A DNA stretch of 64,000 nt from Panax quinquefolius (taxonomy: Eukaryota > Streptophyta > Magnoliopsida > Apiales > Araliaceae). The notes beneath the pieces were generated by a model, which saw nothing but the letters and a program-made list of their open reading frames with translations, had not been told where the DNA came from and did no database searches. Numbering within the stretch: the stretch's first letter is position 1; the number at the start of each line of letters is the position of its first letter. The stretch covers positions 61,059,322 through 61,123,321 of the forward strand of contig CM035170.1 of NCBI GenBank assembly GCA_020205615.1, written 5' to 3'. The translations under genes were made by a program, and so were the position numbers. This document shows, piece after piece, positions 35,201-46,308 of this stretch.

Positions 35201-36199
35201 CAGGTAAAGACAGGTGATGAAATTATCTTCGTCCTGGATAAGAAGAGGAATTTAGAACTACAATTATGATTATGAGTTATACATGTGATTGTGGACAGGA
35301 ATTGTTGATTGATGTTACAGGGATAAAACATTGTTGGTGGACTTTTAACATGGAGAAGATAATAGATTTTATGGTCTATTTGACTCTTCTAATGGATTGC
35401 TCATTCCGCTGCAACTATGGTTGAAAAGTTTTATCATCTACCATATGTTCTAAATCTCTGATTTATTACTGATGAAGACTATTGATAATTTATTTATCTT
35501 TAGTCATAATATTCTTCTGAGCTAGTTGTGCTCACCCTTTTGTTTCACAATTCCTTTCGTAATAAAAGTGTAGTTTGGGTCGAAAGCGAGAAATAGTGAG
35601 GAATAGAATGGTGGTCTATAGATGTTGAGGTGAGGTGAATTTAACTTGGAAGGGTGTTTCGCCACTATCATACAAGATGTCTAATGACATACAACCTCGT
35701 GTCATCATAAGACATGGTTGTGCTCATCCACTTGCTGAGTATATTTACAAGCACTACCTATATAATCTTGGTGTTTGTTTGGAGTATAATACCCAATTAG
35801 AGACAGTGGAGATAATGACATGTCAAGAGAAGACTCACCATTGGGAAGAATATGATAGTAATCTTTTCATTTTTCTTTGGGGTCTATTGGGTCAACCAAG
35901 GATAATTCTGTGGCCATATGATATCTACCATAACCTAAAAGCATGGCCTCCCATGTACGAAGGTTTCCTTGAGCACTTCCCAAAGATTCTAATTTCTAAA
36001 ACAGTTTTTGACTATACCTTTATGTAAGGTGTCATTGTGACGTGCTACAATTGGTATATATTTGTATCCAAACTCACAGCATATGTGTTGTTGTATTTTT
36101 CACGACAATTGTTGTAATAAAATTATTGTTATTTCTGTACCATATATTAGGCGACTCAGAATGGGTTGGATGGAATGGACCTATTTTGGGGGCGTTACA
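32223..36199 (+). repeat. Element D 3' LTR (3977 bp)
   Basis: Partner of 27737-31730, ending GGGGGCGTTACA then TSD TCTGA. TATA box at 33544-33553 and the tandem repeat at about 34916-35140. The start shows TA for TG. Confidence 0.93.
35677..36027 (+). CDS. Unknown open frame carried in the D 3' LTR
   Basis: Second copy of the frame at 31208-31558: 116 codons from ATG, 130 from the upstream GTG at 35635. Three replacement differences and no silent one distinguish the copies, and the frame and stop are intact in both. Just upstream the two LTRs differ by small insertions or deletions, whereas within the frame none is seen. Function unknown; see the other copy. Confidence 0.5.
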   Translation: MSNDIQPRVIIRHGCAHPLAEYIYKHYLYNLGVCLEYNTQLETVEIMTCQEKTHHWEEYDSNLFIFLWGLLGQPRIILWPYDIYHNLKAWPPMYEGFLEHFPKILISKTVFDYTFM

Positions 36200-36653
36200 T
36201 CTGATGCTTTTTGCAGATTAAAGACCACATTACAAGCTACACATAGCAACTTAAAAACAACAAAAATCATAATCGACCAAAGATCTGAGGCCACTGACAT
36301 TTGTTGTCAGACCACAATTTAACTTTTTTCCAGATTTTGCAAAAACTCAAATCCAAGCCTCTAGATGTTATGGATTCAACATCTAGCAACCCAGATCATC
36401 ATTAGACACTATAACCAACATGTTTTAACAAAAATTTCAAACATCAAACAACAAAAAATTGGACAAAATTCAAGCTAGGGTTTTATACCTTCTATGATTA
36501 ATTTCTGATTTATGGCCTCTGATTTGTTTTGGGTGATCGTAATGATATTTGGGGCCGATATAGCTTATAAATTTAAATGGTGTGGAGCTTGAGAGAGTTT
36601 GCAAGAGTGTTGTGCACAAAATGAGCAAAATGTGGCTTTCTCTCTCTCTTGAT

Positions 36654-36663
36654 CTATTTATAG
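36654..36663 (-). promoter_or_regulatory. TATA box of the A middle LTR
   Basis: Minus strand CTATAAATAG followed by ATCAAGAGAGAGAGAAAG, a CT/GA-rich start region typical of plant promoters. The matching box in the 5' LTR is at 44462-44453. Confidence 0.68.
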
Positions 36664-36845
36664 AAGTGGTGGATGCATGAATGGCTGATATAAGTGGCTG
36701 ATTGCTGGCAATTTAAGTCACTAAGTCAACATGTTAGGTTACCAACTCCAACAACTCTAACACTTGGCAAAATTCAATAATGCAAGAGGGGTATTTTGGT
36801 CTTTTCGCATGGAATTTTTAATGGCAATCTTATCATTTGGCAAAC

Positions 36846-37600
36846 CCTTAGGGTTTAACCCCAAGGTTTAGCACAAAACAATTATAGGATTTCAAATTTA
36901 GGGTTTGCACAAAAATAAAATTAAATAAATTTTAGTTTCTAAAATTTTGAAATTAGGGTTTCCTAATTATGATTAATTTTTTAATTATACTATACATGGA
37001 CATTAGTGTATTAGTGTCCACTAATTAGCATTTAGCTTATAATTAATAATTTAGGGTTAACAAATTAGCAAATTAGGGTTACTAATTTTAGATTTAGGGT
37101 TTCTAGTTAATTAGGGTTTCCAATTTTTATTAGGGTTTTCCTAATTAACAAATATAATTCTAATACTTGTAAATTAATCACCTTAACACAATTACAAACA
37201 ATCTCGAACTCTAATTTGAATTTCAAACTAGGGTTTCTCATTTCCAAAAATTAGAATTTTATAATTAGGGTTTTTCTAAAGAATTTATTTAGGGTTTCTA
37301 AAATTAGGGTTTACCTAATTTATCAAATCATTATATAATACACCACATAAATCATATAACACAGTTATATAATAGTCTTAAACTCACCATTGATTTTCAA
37401 ATTAGGGGTTCCTCTAGTAAAACTAGGGTTTATCCAATTAATATTAGGGTTTTGAAATTAAACACCATAATTAACCAACCATCCTCAATACTTACATAAA
37501 GTACATATTTATAGCACTGAAAAAATCAAAATATAATTAATATTATATTATTATTCTCATTCCTTGATAATAATCCAAAATTAGGGTTTGGATTCCATAT
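36846..37600. repeat. Interspersed plant-telomere-like words in the A LTR
   Basis: About sixteen separate TTAGGGTTT or TTTAGGG-type words in 750 bases, all in the plus reading, separated by variable A+T-rich spacers. The 5' LTR copy has the same set at about 44580-45345. They are not in tandem, so this is not a telomere array. Confidence 0.85.
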
Positions 37601-37988
37601 CCGATTTATTCTTCATATTTAACCTTAATAATTAAGGTAAAATAATTAACTTAATAATCAGTACAAAAATTCATATAATAAAATAATTATTATAATTATT
37701 CTAAAAATCACTCGATATATTATTTAAATAATATATAATTATATTATCATGGACAATAACTAATAAAAACATTTACGCTATAAAAGTAATTATTATAAGA
37801 ATATACTTTATAATAATAATCAATAATTCTAAAATAAAATTATTTGTAAATATTTATGTAATAAATATATTTTTATTTACCACATAAATACATATACACA
37901 TTATCTTGTACAAATCCTCATCCTTAAAATAAAAAAAATTTATACATAAATTTACGATTTATTTATATAGAAAATATCGGGTTGTACA

Positions 37989-38003
37989 TTCACCTCTCCT
38001 TTA
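37989..38003 (-). other. Element A polypurine tract
   Basis: Minus strand TAAAGGAGAGGTGAA immediately before the LTR start TGTACAACC. It gives the strand and inner border of the middle LTR. Confidence 0.8.
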
Positions 38004-38186
38004 TAAAGATTTAAGTCCCCTAATCACCGCTTTTAAAACCTATACATACAAGGGTACATAGCATACACAATCATTGCAAGTAGATCTCGATCATAATTTG
38101 ATAGAACTGATCTTTAACTATTCACATAAAGCTTGTCTTTCTGATTAAACGGTAATTTAATTTCTAAAAGAACTCAAATTTGTCCT

Positions 38187-38776
38187 TCAAAATTTCTTTA
38201 TATAATAATTCATTATATATATAGGAAAATCGTATATAAGAAAATAAAATTTGTTCGAATAATACCTGGAGTTGCTTCCTCGGCTGCTACCGTATCTTGT
38301 ACATGTATGCTGAAGACTCTTGCGGTTGATTTTGTTGATTTGTTTGTTGAAGTCAGTCTCGTTATCGCCAATGTCCTGCTGCATTTCCTTGTATTTGCAT
38401 TCCTTGCCTCCCTTCTCCTTATTGGACAGTCTTTCACCTTGTGCTCCATTCATTTACAAATAAAACACCAACTATACACTCTTGGATTGGGGCAATTATG
38501 AGAGATATATCCCTCCTGCCCACACTTATAGCACACAAACTTTCTTTTTAAACACACTCCCGGCCTATTTCCGGTATTATCGAAATTATCTCCTTTCATC
38601 GTATAGGTGGCAAAAGTTTTCTTTTGTCCCTCTGTTATCCTAGTTATCACACACGCGTCAATGGGGTCAGTTGATCTTCTAGATCCTAGGTAGTACGACA
38701 ACCTTGAAGCCTTTGAAATTTGCCAATTGATTATCTGGCTGATTTCCCGTGGCTGGTATTCCATTTTGCACAGCAT
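38187..38776 (-). pseudogene. Element A gag-like zinc-knuckle region, downstream pair
   Basis: Minus-strand nucleocapsid-like remnant. One knuckle reads CYKCGQEGYISHNC: spacing is right but the ligand His is Tyr. A second follows as CFICK-stop-MEHKVKDC, with C-x2-C-x4-H-x4-C spacing kept and a stop inside it. A basic tail (IRRREARNANTRK) follows. Before the knuckles, RGQKKTFATYT-like residues show a short Gag segment. No protease or reverse transcriptase follows before the polypurine tract. Confidence 0.75.
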
Positions 38777-39179
38777 GAACGATCACATTCGAGATATTAT
38801 ATATCAGGTCTGGTTATTCTCCGGTTTCGTTGACAGGTTCTTCTATCCTTTAGTTTCATTTTCGTTTCAGCGGCATTCTCATAAATTATTATTTATTAAC
38901 TTACTTTTCTAAGCCTTATCATATAAGTTTAATATAGTAAACTTGTTTCATTACTTAAACATAGATTCATATTCATTCAATGATTTCAAAATACTTTAAT
39001 ATCATAGTACATATTGCTTTAAACATCAGCTATCCCTTTGTGACTACCAAAAGTCGGGATTTACAAACTTGATTAATACAAAAGTTTTAGAATATTACAT
39101 TACACAGACATACTAATCACATATATTACATTAAACATGCCTACACAACAGAAATTATACTACCTATTTACTAAGCCTT
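38777..39179 (-). other. A+T-rich spacer inside element A
   Basis: About 400 bases between the two zinc-knuckle pairs without a supported open frame on either strand. It may be an intron, a decayed insertion or part of a duplication of the knuckle region. Nothing in it settles which. Confidence 0.5.
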
Positions 39180-39340
39180 TTCCTTGGACAACCGTTCGCT
39201 CGATGACCTTCCATCCCACAGATAAAACATACTCCTAGCTTAAAGTCGGGACAATGATGAGAGGTATGTCCCTCATGTCCTCAAATGTAACATATCTTTC
39301 TCCCTTTCCTGCATATGCCTTCATGTTTCTTGTCACAGTT
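39180..39340 (-). pseudogene. Element A zinc-knuckle region, upstream pair
   Basis: Minus-strand fragment with two knuckles: CYI-stop-GHEGHTSHHC, in which the second Cys codon has become a stop, and CFICGMEGHRANGC, a fully intact C-x2-C-x4-H-x4-C. The order and spacing (an HHCPDF/HNCPNP-like link between the two) mirrors the pair at 38450-38540, so one pair is probably a duplicate of the other. Nucleic-acid binding is the family role. Confidence 0.72.
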
Positions 39341-39492
39341 TGTACACTTTTCTATTTTGTTAGCGTCCTCTTGGTTGTTACCGATTTTCCTAAGTCATGA
39401 TCTTCTATCTTTCTTTTTCCCTTCTTGTTCGGAGCTGCACACGAGGTGTTGCTTGTGGCTCCCATCTGATCAATTTAGATTTTAAGCTTATC

Positions 39493-39822
39493 TTATTCTT
39501 CCATTATTTCTATTAACGCTTGACGCAACTGACTATTCAATAACTTTTCTATCTCCCATAGTCTTTCTAAAGAAGAAACCTTGTTCCTCAGATCCTGCAC
39601 CTCCGTTGATGCTTGATCAACTTCAACTTTAGTGTCCGAATCACTATCTGTCAGCTCCACCATCTCCAGATCTGGTACTACGTTTTCTACAATAACCACA
39701 TCATCTGAGTTGTTTGCATCGTTAGCCTCTATTTCAGCTATTGGCTTTGATATCAGCTCGGGTGTATGGGTTTGATTCTTCTTCATGTTATATGCATATA
39801 ACAAGCCTTTTCCACCAGACAT
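39493..39822 (-). pseudogene. Element A gag N-terminal frame
   Basis: A 109-codon minus-strand frame beginning MSGGKGLLYAYNMKK, 210-220 bases from the primer site. It is acidic (DANNSDDVV, DSDSDTKVEVD) and ends in a likely coiled coil (VQDLRNKVSSLERLWEIEKL). This matches the N-terminal half of some plant Gag proteins in layout only; I do not recognise its sequence. The same start codon and first 13 residues survive in the second leader at 15619-15655. The frame ends at a stop before the zinc-knuckle region. Confidence 0.6.
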
Positions 39823-40030
39823 CTACACATATAAATTATCCTGATTAGCATATAGTATATACACACAGCAAATAAGAGTTTTATATAAGTTATCTTTTAT
39901 TTTGTTTGATGATGAATTTATTCAATTCATCTCTTTTTAAAATCTATATGAGTTATTTATATTTTCAACGTTTCCTTCTGTTCTAAAGTTATAGCCTAAG
40001 GTTTAACCCACCTAAGATTTTTAACCCTAA

Positions 40031-40045
40031 GCTTTGATACCAACC
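40031..40045 (-). other. Element A primer-binding site
   Basis: Minus strand, two bases inside the LTR end: TTGGTATCAAAGC. It is the initiator tRNA-Met type with one mismatch to TTGGTATCAGAGC. Confidence 0.88.
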
Positions 40046-40808
40046 TGTAAAGCCCCCAAATCCGAGTACTTGAAACCCAAACTCGGTGCTTCACGATACC
40101 ATTTCTATGAGCGGAATAATTCTAATAATAATAACAATAATATAAATATCAAACTTACTTTACATGATTATCAGAGTCTAGCTCCCAAGTACGTAACCTT
40201 TAATACATTCCTTACATAACATGATAGATAATATATATCCTTGTCTTAATAATATCAAACTATTACAAAAACTACCACAAATCTTATTTGGTTAGCTTTC
40301 CTTTTCCTTTGTTTCTGCATGAGCTTTCTGGTTCTTCACACTTAGCTGAAAACATTTAAATTAAGCAAGGATGAGCATTTGAGTGCCCAATAAGTAATAG
40401 CAATTATATATATAAGGTGAACAAATTTAAATGTTTTCTTTCTACTATCCTTCTACAACAAGTTAATAGTTGTGAAGTAATCTGAACAGATAATAATATC
40501 ATAACAACTCTTTTTCAAATTTTTAAAACTATATATTGACTATAATTGGGGTTATGGTGACATGCTATAAATATTGTTTTCATTTTCGAAAAGGTTAAAC
40601 AGAAATTCATCTGCAAACCGTCATAACTTACGGGCACGGGGGGTGATCAGCCCGTTATGCACTGCATTGACCAATACTACATACAAGAACGAGGGTATCG
40701 TTCACTCTATCCACCTTAGGTGCATAAACAGCTTTCAGGTGTAGGGATGTTCATATTGTGTGGGTTCCAAATCAAAGGTTTTATCCGGTTCAACAATAAT
40801 CTATAATT

Positions 40809-40850
<42 letters not shown>

Positions 40851-42430
40851 TGGTAATTGACATAGGTATATCAACATGTGATTAAATATAATGACTATCC
40901 AAGTGGGGACACTTGTATAACCATTTATAGAAATTAACGAACAGAATATATATATCTCAATTTACCATATACTAACATGTTGATAATCAATGAGCGTATA
41001 TAATATAAGGTTAATAATCTGTACAGTAATAATATAATTCATAAATATTCTTACTCATGTCCATTGCATAAAGAAAATGCAAAGGTAAGATACTTTCCTG
41101 ATGCGCTGCTTACAGTTCTCTACTTAGTTTTATCTTTTATATCACGACCTATCATTAATCAGATCATTCGTTCGATTAAAACAATATACTATAACACATA
41201 GTACTACATTTCGTAGTCAGCACATAACCTAACCACATTATTACCCATTTTAACAACCATTGAATCACAAATAATCACATATCTAATTAAATTATCTAAG
41301 TCCAAATCAATTTTTGAAACATGTCGGTGTACCAACAACTTTATCGGGTAATTATCGAGTCTAAGACTCTATCCGGTAATTTAGTATCAGTCATATTATT
41401 TTTAAATGACTTATAATAATTTTAAAACATTTATTATAATTTATCATGAATTTTCAAACGTCGGAATCATTATTAAAAGATTTAAATATTAAACAATTCT
41501 ATTATTATTAATATTTAATTAATATTAAACTATTAATGAAACCATTGCTAAAATATTAAAGTTATTTATAATAACTTCAATATTTTAAAAGTATTAATAT
41601 TACTCTTAAATGATTTTTAAAACATTTAAAATCATTCTTAAATAATTACCATTAATATTAAAGTATTTATATTTTATTTATCAAAATATTAAAAGTCATT
41701 AATTATAACATAAAATATTTTTAATTCATTTATATCTTTTTAAATGATTTTTAAATTAATAAAACCATTTTAAACTATTTATTTAATATTCTTATTAAAT
41801 AAATTCAATATTATTAATAATAACTTGATAATCATTAATATTAAATTACTTGATGAAATTATTCTTTAAATATTAAAAGTTATATTTTATAACTTAAAAT
41901 ATCTTTAAACACTTTATTTTCATTTAAAATGATTATTATAATATTAAAATCATTATAAAACTAAATTATTTAATATAATTATTAAATAACTTTAATATCA
42001 TTAATAATAATTAATTAATAAAATTTACCTTTAAATATTTAAAATTATATTTTATAACTTAAAATATTTTTAAATATCTTATTATTATTTAAAATGATTT
42101 TTAACATAATAAAATCATTTTAATTAATTTATTTCATTCATTTAGTAAATAAATTAATTATAATTAATATTAATTTATTAATGAATTTCATCACAAAATA
42201 TTAAAAGTCATTAAAAATAAATTAAAATATTTTCTTATATCAAAATATAATTTTAAATGATTTTTCAAGTATTAAAATCATTTTTAATAATTTATTTAAT
42301 ATTAGGATTAAATAAATTAAATACCTTTAATTTTCCAAAATATTAAATATTTATGAAATATATTTAAAATAATTAAAACTAATTTTGGAATTTAAAATAA
42401 TTTTTAATAATTTATTTTGTATTTTTAATA

Positions 42431-43112
42431 AGAGTAAAATACACTGACACCCCCCTATAGATAATCATAATAACACTCACCACCCTTCTAGTTTTTCAAG
42501 TAACAGTCAGTACCCCTCTAGTCTACAATATGTAACATGCACTACCCCTAGTGTAGTTGACCAACTAATATTTAAATATATTTTTAATATAATGTCTAAT
42601 ACACCCTTCAAGTTATAATGTTTAATTTCTCCACTAAATATAAATTTGTATATTATAATTTTTACTTTACTTGATCTAATTAATTAAATTATGAAATTGT
42701 GCAATAAATAACATAAAGTCAAAAAATAATAAATATTCATTTTATCGTCAGAAAATAAAGTCATACAATTTTTACTAATTAAATTTGTCAAATATTAAAA
42801 TTTACGTGATATATATTCAAATATATTTTTTGTAATAATTAAAAGTATAATGTTAATACCCATAAAAATTACAAATTAACGCAATAAAAATAATCATAAT
42901 TTTTTCAAATATTAAAATTTACGTAAAACAAACTTATTATTACAATTTAAACGAATCTTATTACTCATATAAAAAAAGATTAAAAATTATATTAATTATT
43001 TTTCTCATATATTAAACTAAATATAAGTCACACTTAAACATAATTATTTATAATAAAATGACAAATGTTGTTACTCAAAAAATATATATTAAAAGATTTT
43101 TTTTACAATATA
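42431..43112. repeat. Insertion in the A 5' LTR flanked by a 90-base direct duplication
   Basis: This 682-base segment is absent from the middle LTR of A. It begins AGAGTAAAATACACTGACAC followed by CCCCCTATAG, which looks like the end of a DNA transposon, but no inverted partner is seen at the other side. LTR sequence 42341-42430 is repeated at 43113-43204 around it. It contains no open frame of note. Confidence 0.7.
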
Positions 43113-44452
43113 TATTAAATATTTTTGAAATATATTTAAAATAATTAAAAACTGATTTTTGGAATTTAAAATAATTTTTAATAATTTATTTTGTATTTTT
43201 AATAATTAAAAACATATTTTTCATAATTATTTAATAAAAATAATTAATTTCTGAAAATATCTGTCGCTAAAGGGCCCTATAGCTACGAAACTATCGCTAT
43301 AGGTGGTCTTGAGCTGTTCTTGGCCAAACTAAGAACTCCATAGACAGTTTCGAGGTTCTTTGTTTGACCAAGCTTAATTTAGCTTGCATAAATAAATAAA
43401 TTTAACTACACGATCCAACAATAAACATCATCATAACTTGCATAACCAACGAGATCTGAGGGCCTAAATAAGCTGTCAGAGGCTGTTCTTCATTTCTAGG
43501 TTGCCCAGAAATGAAGAACAGTTCAAGCATGCATGTTTGGGCTTCCACTACTTGAAATCCTTTTGATGTTTGTGTGATATAATGCTTCCAGGTTTTAGAC
43601 CACATAAAATATTACAGATCTATTTCATAACATCAACATAACAACAATAAATGAAGCAAATACAAGTCGATCAACCACTGTCAGAAATAAACTCCTATCA
43701 GTTTCTAGAAATTCCCAGAAACAGTAAGTATGACCGGATGATCTACTTTGACCATTCACTACCTTCGACTCTTTTAATGTTAAGGAGATTGTAAGGTATA
43801 ATCTTGTAGTACTTATACCAGGCTACAACTTAAATACCATAACAACAACCAAACTCCCACAACTTGCCAGATCTAATCAATTCAAGATGTTGTCAAACGC
43901 TGTTCGTGGCTTTTTGGGCTGCCCAGAAAAGGCCCAGTCAATGCCGGTCAATGAAATTTGACCTTTAATAACTACCAACCTAGACATCAAATAGCTCTGA
44001 TGCTTTTTGCAGATTAAAGATCACATTACAAGCTACACATAGCAACTTTAAAACAACAAAAATCATAATCGACCAAAGATCTGAGGCCACTGACATTTGT
44101 TGTCAGACCACAGTTTAACTTTTTTCCAGATTTTGTAAAAACTCAAACCCAAGCCTCAAGATGCTATGGATTCAACAATTAGCAACCCAGATCATCATTA
44201 GACACTATGACCAACATGTTTTAACAAAAATTTCAAACATCAAACAACAAAAAATTGGACAGAATTCAAGCTAGGGTTTTATACCTTCTATGATTACTTT
44301 CTGATTTTTGGCCTCTGATTTGTTTTGGGTGATCGTGGGGCTGATATTTGGGACTGATATAGCTTATAAATTTCGTAGGTGTGGAGCTTGAGAGAGTTTG
44401 CTAGAGTGTTGTGCACAAAATGAGCAAAATGTGGCTTTCTCTCTCTCTTGAT

Positions 44453-44462
44453 CTATTTATAG
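44453..44462 (-). promoter_or_regulatory. TATA box of the A 5' LTR
   Basis: Minus strand CTATAAATAG upstream of a GAGAGAGA-rich start region. It lies about 1.27 kb inside the LTR's sense start. Confidence 0.68.
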
Positions 44463-45736
44463 AAGTGGTGGATGCATGAATGGCTGATATAAGTGGCTGA
44501 TTGACAAAATTCAATAATGCAAGAGGGGTATTTTGGTCTTTTTGCATGGAATTTTTAATGGCAATCTTGTCATTTGGCAAACCCTTAGGGTTTGACCCTT
44601 AGGGTTTAACACTAAAGTTTAGCACAAAACAATTGTAGGATTTCCAATTTAGGGTTTACACAAAAATAAAATTAAATAAATTTTAGTTTCTAAAATTTTG
44701 AAATTAGGGTTTCCTAATTATGATTAATTTTCTAATTATACTATACATGAACATTAGTGTTTTAGTGTCGACTAATTAGCATTTAGCTTATAATTAATAA
44801 TTTAGGGTTAACAAATTAGCAAATTAGGGTTACTAATTTTAGATTTAGGGTTTCTAGTTAATTAGGGTTTCCAATTTTTATTATGGTTTTCCTAATTAAC
44901 AAATATAATTCTAATACTTGTAAATTAATCACCTTAACATAATTACAAACAATCTCGAACTCTAATTTGAATTTCAAACTAGGGTTTCTCATTTCTAAAA
45001 ATTAGGGTTTTATAATTTGGGTTTTTCTAAAGAATTTATTTAGGGTTTCTAAAATTAGGGTTTACCTAATTTATCAAATCATTATATAATACACCGCATA
45101 AATCATATAACATAGTTATATAACAGTCTTAAACTCACCATTGATTTTCAAATTAGGGTTTCCCCTAGTAAAACTAGGGTTTAACCAATTAATATTAGGG
45201 TTTTGAAATTAAACACCATAATAGACCAACCATCCTCAATACTTACATACAGTACATATTTATAGCACTGAAAAATCAAAATATAATTAATATTATATTA
45301 TTATTCTCATTCCTTGATAATAATTCAAAATTAGGGTTTTGGATTCCATATCCGATTTATTCTTCATATTTAACTTTAAACAATTAAGGTAAAATAATTA
45401 ACTTAATAATGCATACAAAACTCATATAATAAAATAATTATTATAATTATTCTAAAATCACTCCATATATTATTTAAATAATATATGATTATATTTTCAT
45501 GGACAATAACTAATAAAACATTTCTTCTATAAAAGTAATTATTATAAGAATATACTTTATAATAATCAATAATTCTAAAATAAAATTATTTGTAAATATT
45601 TATGTAATAAATATATTTTTATTTACCACATAAATACATATACATTATTATCTTGTACAAATCCTCATCCTTAAAAAAAAAAAAATTATACATAAAATTT
45701 ACGATTTATTTATATAGAAAATATCGGATTATTCTG

Positions 45737-46308
45737 ATAAGAACCCAACTTTTTTGAATAAAAAATAATTTTCTCAAAATATATTTTTGAATATTATGGT
45801 GTGGATTTGATATAATGTTATAGTAGTTGTGGTAATATTTATAAATTTTGCAAAGTAAGCAAGTGGTTATATAATATTAGATTGGTTAGGGAATATTCGT
45901 TTTAACAGGGGAATATTAGTATGGCGACACAATCATTAGTGGACCCCATTAACGGAAGTATTGTCGTAGTTAGTTAAAAAAACTATGTAATTATCTTTTT
46001 ATAAAAATAACGGCAAAAGTATTACCGTTAAAACTGTTGAACTACCCGGTAGTAAAAGTTAATACGCGTGGTTGCATAGTAGCACACGGTATTGATTATT
46101 GATGCTTACGTGAGAAGTCACTCAGGTATACTCAATTATTGCTACAGTAATTGCTACATCATATCTCTTATATTATTGATTCAATTATTGTCACAGTATC
46201 ATCTGCATTATATTTATTATTATTAAATCAATAATTGAGAAGACAAAGTTATTCATATTATTATTTGCAATATTGACAATGTCTAGAAGTTCTGTCAAGG
46301 AGAGGTTT
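45737..46308 (+). repeat. Element P 3' LTR, second piece
   Basis: Begins with the TSD copy of A (ATAAG) and AACCCAACTTTTTTGAATAA, which is the LTR start in its relative F read on F's sense strand. It ends in GGTTT (46304-46308), the TSD of F. It includes GGGAATATTCGTTTTAACAGG-type sequence shared by D and E LTRs. Confidence 0.85.

Larger units (their letters stand above)
27737..36199 (+). mobile_element. Element D: non-autonomous element with 4 kb LTRs and 492 bp interior
   Basis: 5' LTR 27737-31730, interior 31731-32222, 3' LTR 32223-36199, and a perfect TSD TCTGA (27732-27736 and 36200-36204). The primer site (31731) and polypurine tract (about 32209-32220) set the plus strand. The LTR shares its start, TATA region, repeat module and end with E, so D is a deletion derivative of that group. 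The interior keeps only a leader, the first codons of gag and the last codons of pol. Both LTRs carry an extra open frame not found in E. Confidence 0.93.
36200..37988 (-). repeat. Element A middle LTR, piece 3
   Basis: Resumes A's LTR after D (TSD TCTGA at 36200-36204) and matches about 43994-45736. It ends in plus reading CGGGTTGTACA at 37988, so the sense LTR starts TGTACAACCCG. It holds a TATA box at 36663-36654 (minus strand CTATAAATAG) and many TTAGGG-type words from 36846 to 37600. No gene is present. Confidence 0.85.
14732..45736 (-). mobile_element. Element A: gag-only LTR retrotransposon in tandem form, split by E and D
   Basis: On the minus strand the order is 5' LTR (45736-40046), primer site (40045-40031), gag-like internal region, polypurine tract, middle LTR (37988-15885, interrupted by D and E), a second primer site and leader (15884-15619), then the terminal 887 bases of a third LTR (15618-14732). 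That is LTR-internal-LTR-internal-LTR with the last internal region almost wholly deleted. Flanks are GTAAG and ATAAG inside P's LTR. There is no pol, so A resembles gag-only terminal-repeat elements and would need another element's enzymes. Confidence 0.82.
40046..45736 (-). repeat. Element A 5' LTR (5.7 kb, including a 0.77 kb insertion)
   Basis: Plus reading starts TGTAAAGCCCCC beside the primer site. It supplies the uninterrupted version of the site where E entered the middle LTR (GGGCCCTATAGCTACGAAAC at about 43273). It contains a TA run (40812-40850), a long TTTAAAT-type A+T tract, an extra segment at 42431-43112, a TATA box at 44462-44453 and telomere-like words. The outer end (45725-45736) departs from the expected GTTGTACA. 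No gene is seen. Confidence 0.85.

Noticed and set aside
36846..37600. Interstitial telomere array
   Set aside because: The TTTAGGG-type words are dispersed, not in tandem, and recur in the partner LTR, so they belong to element A.
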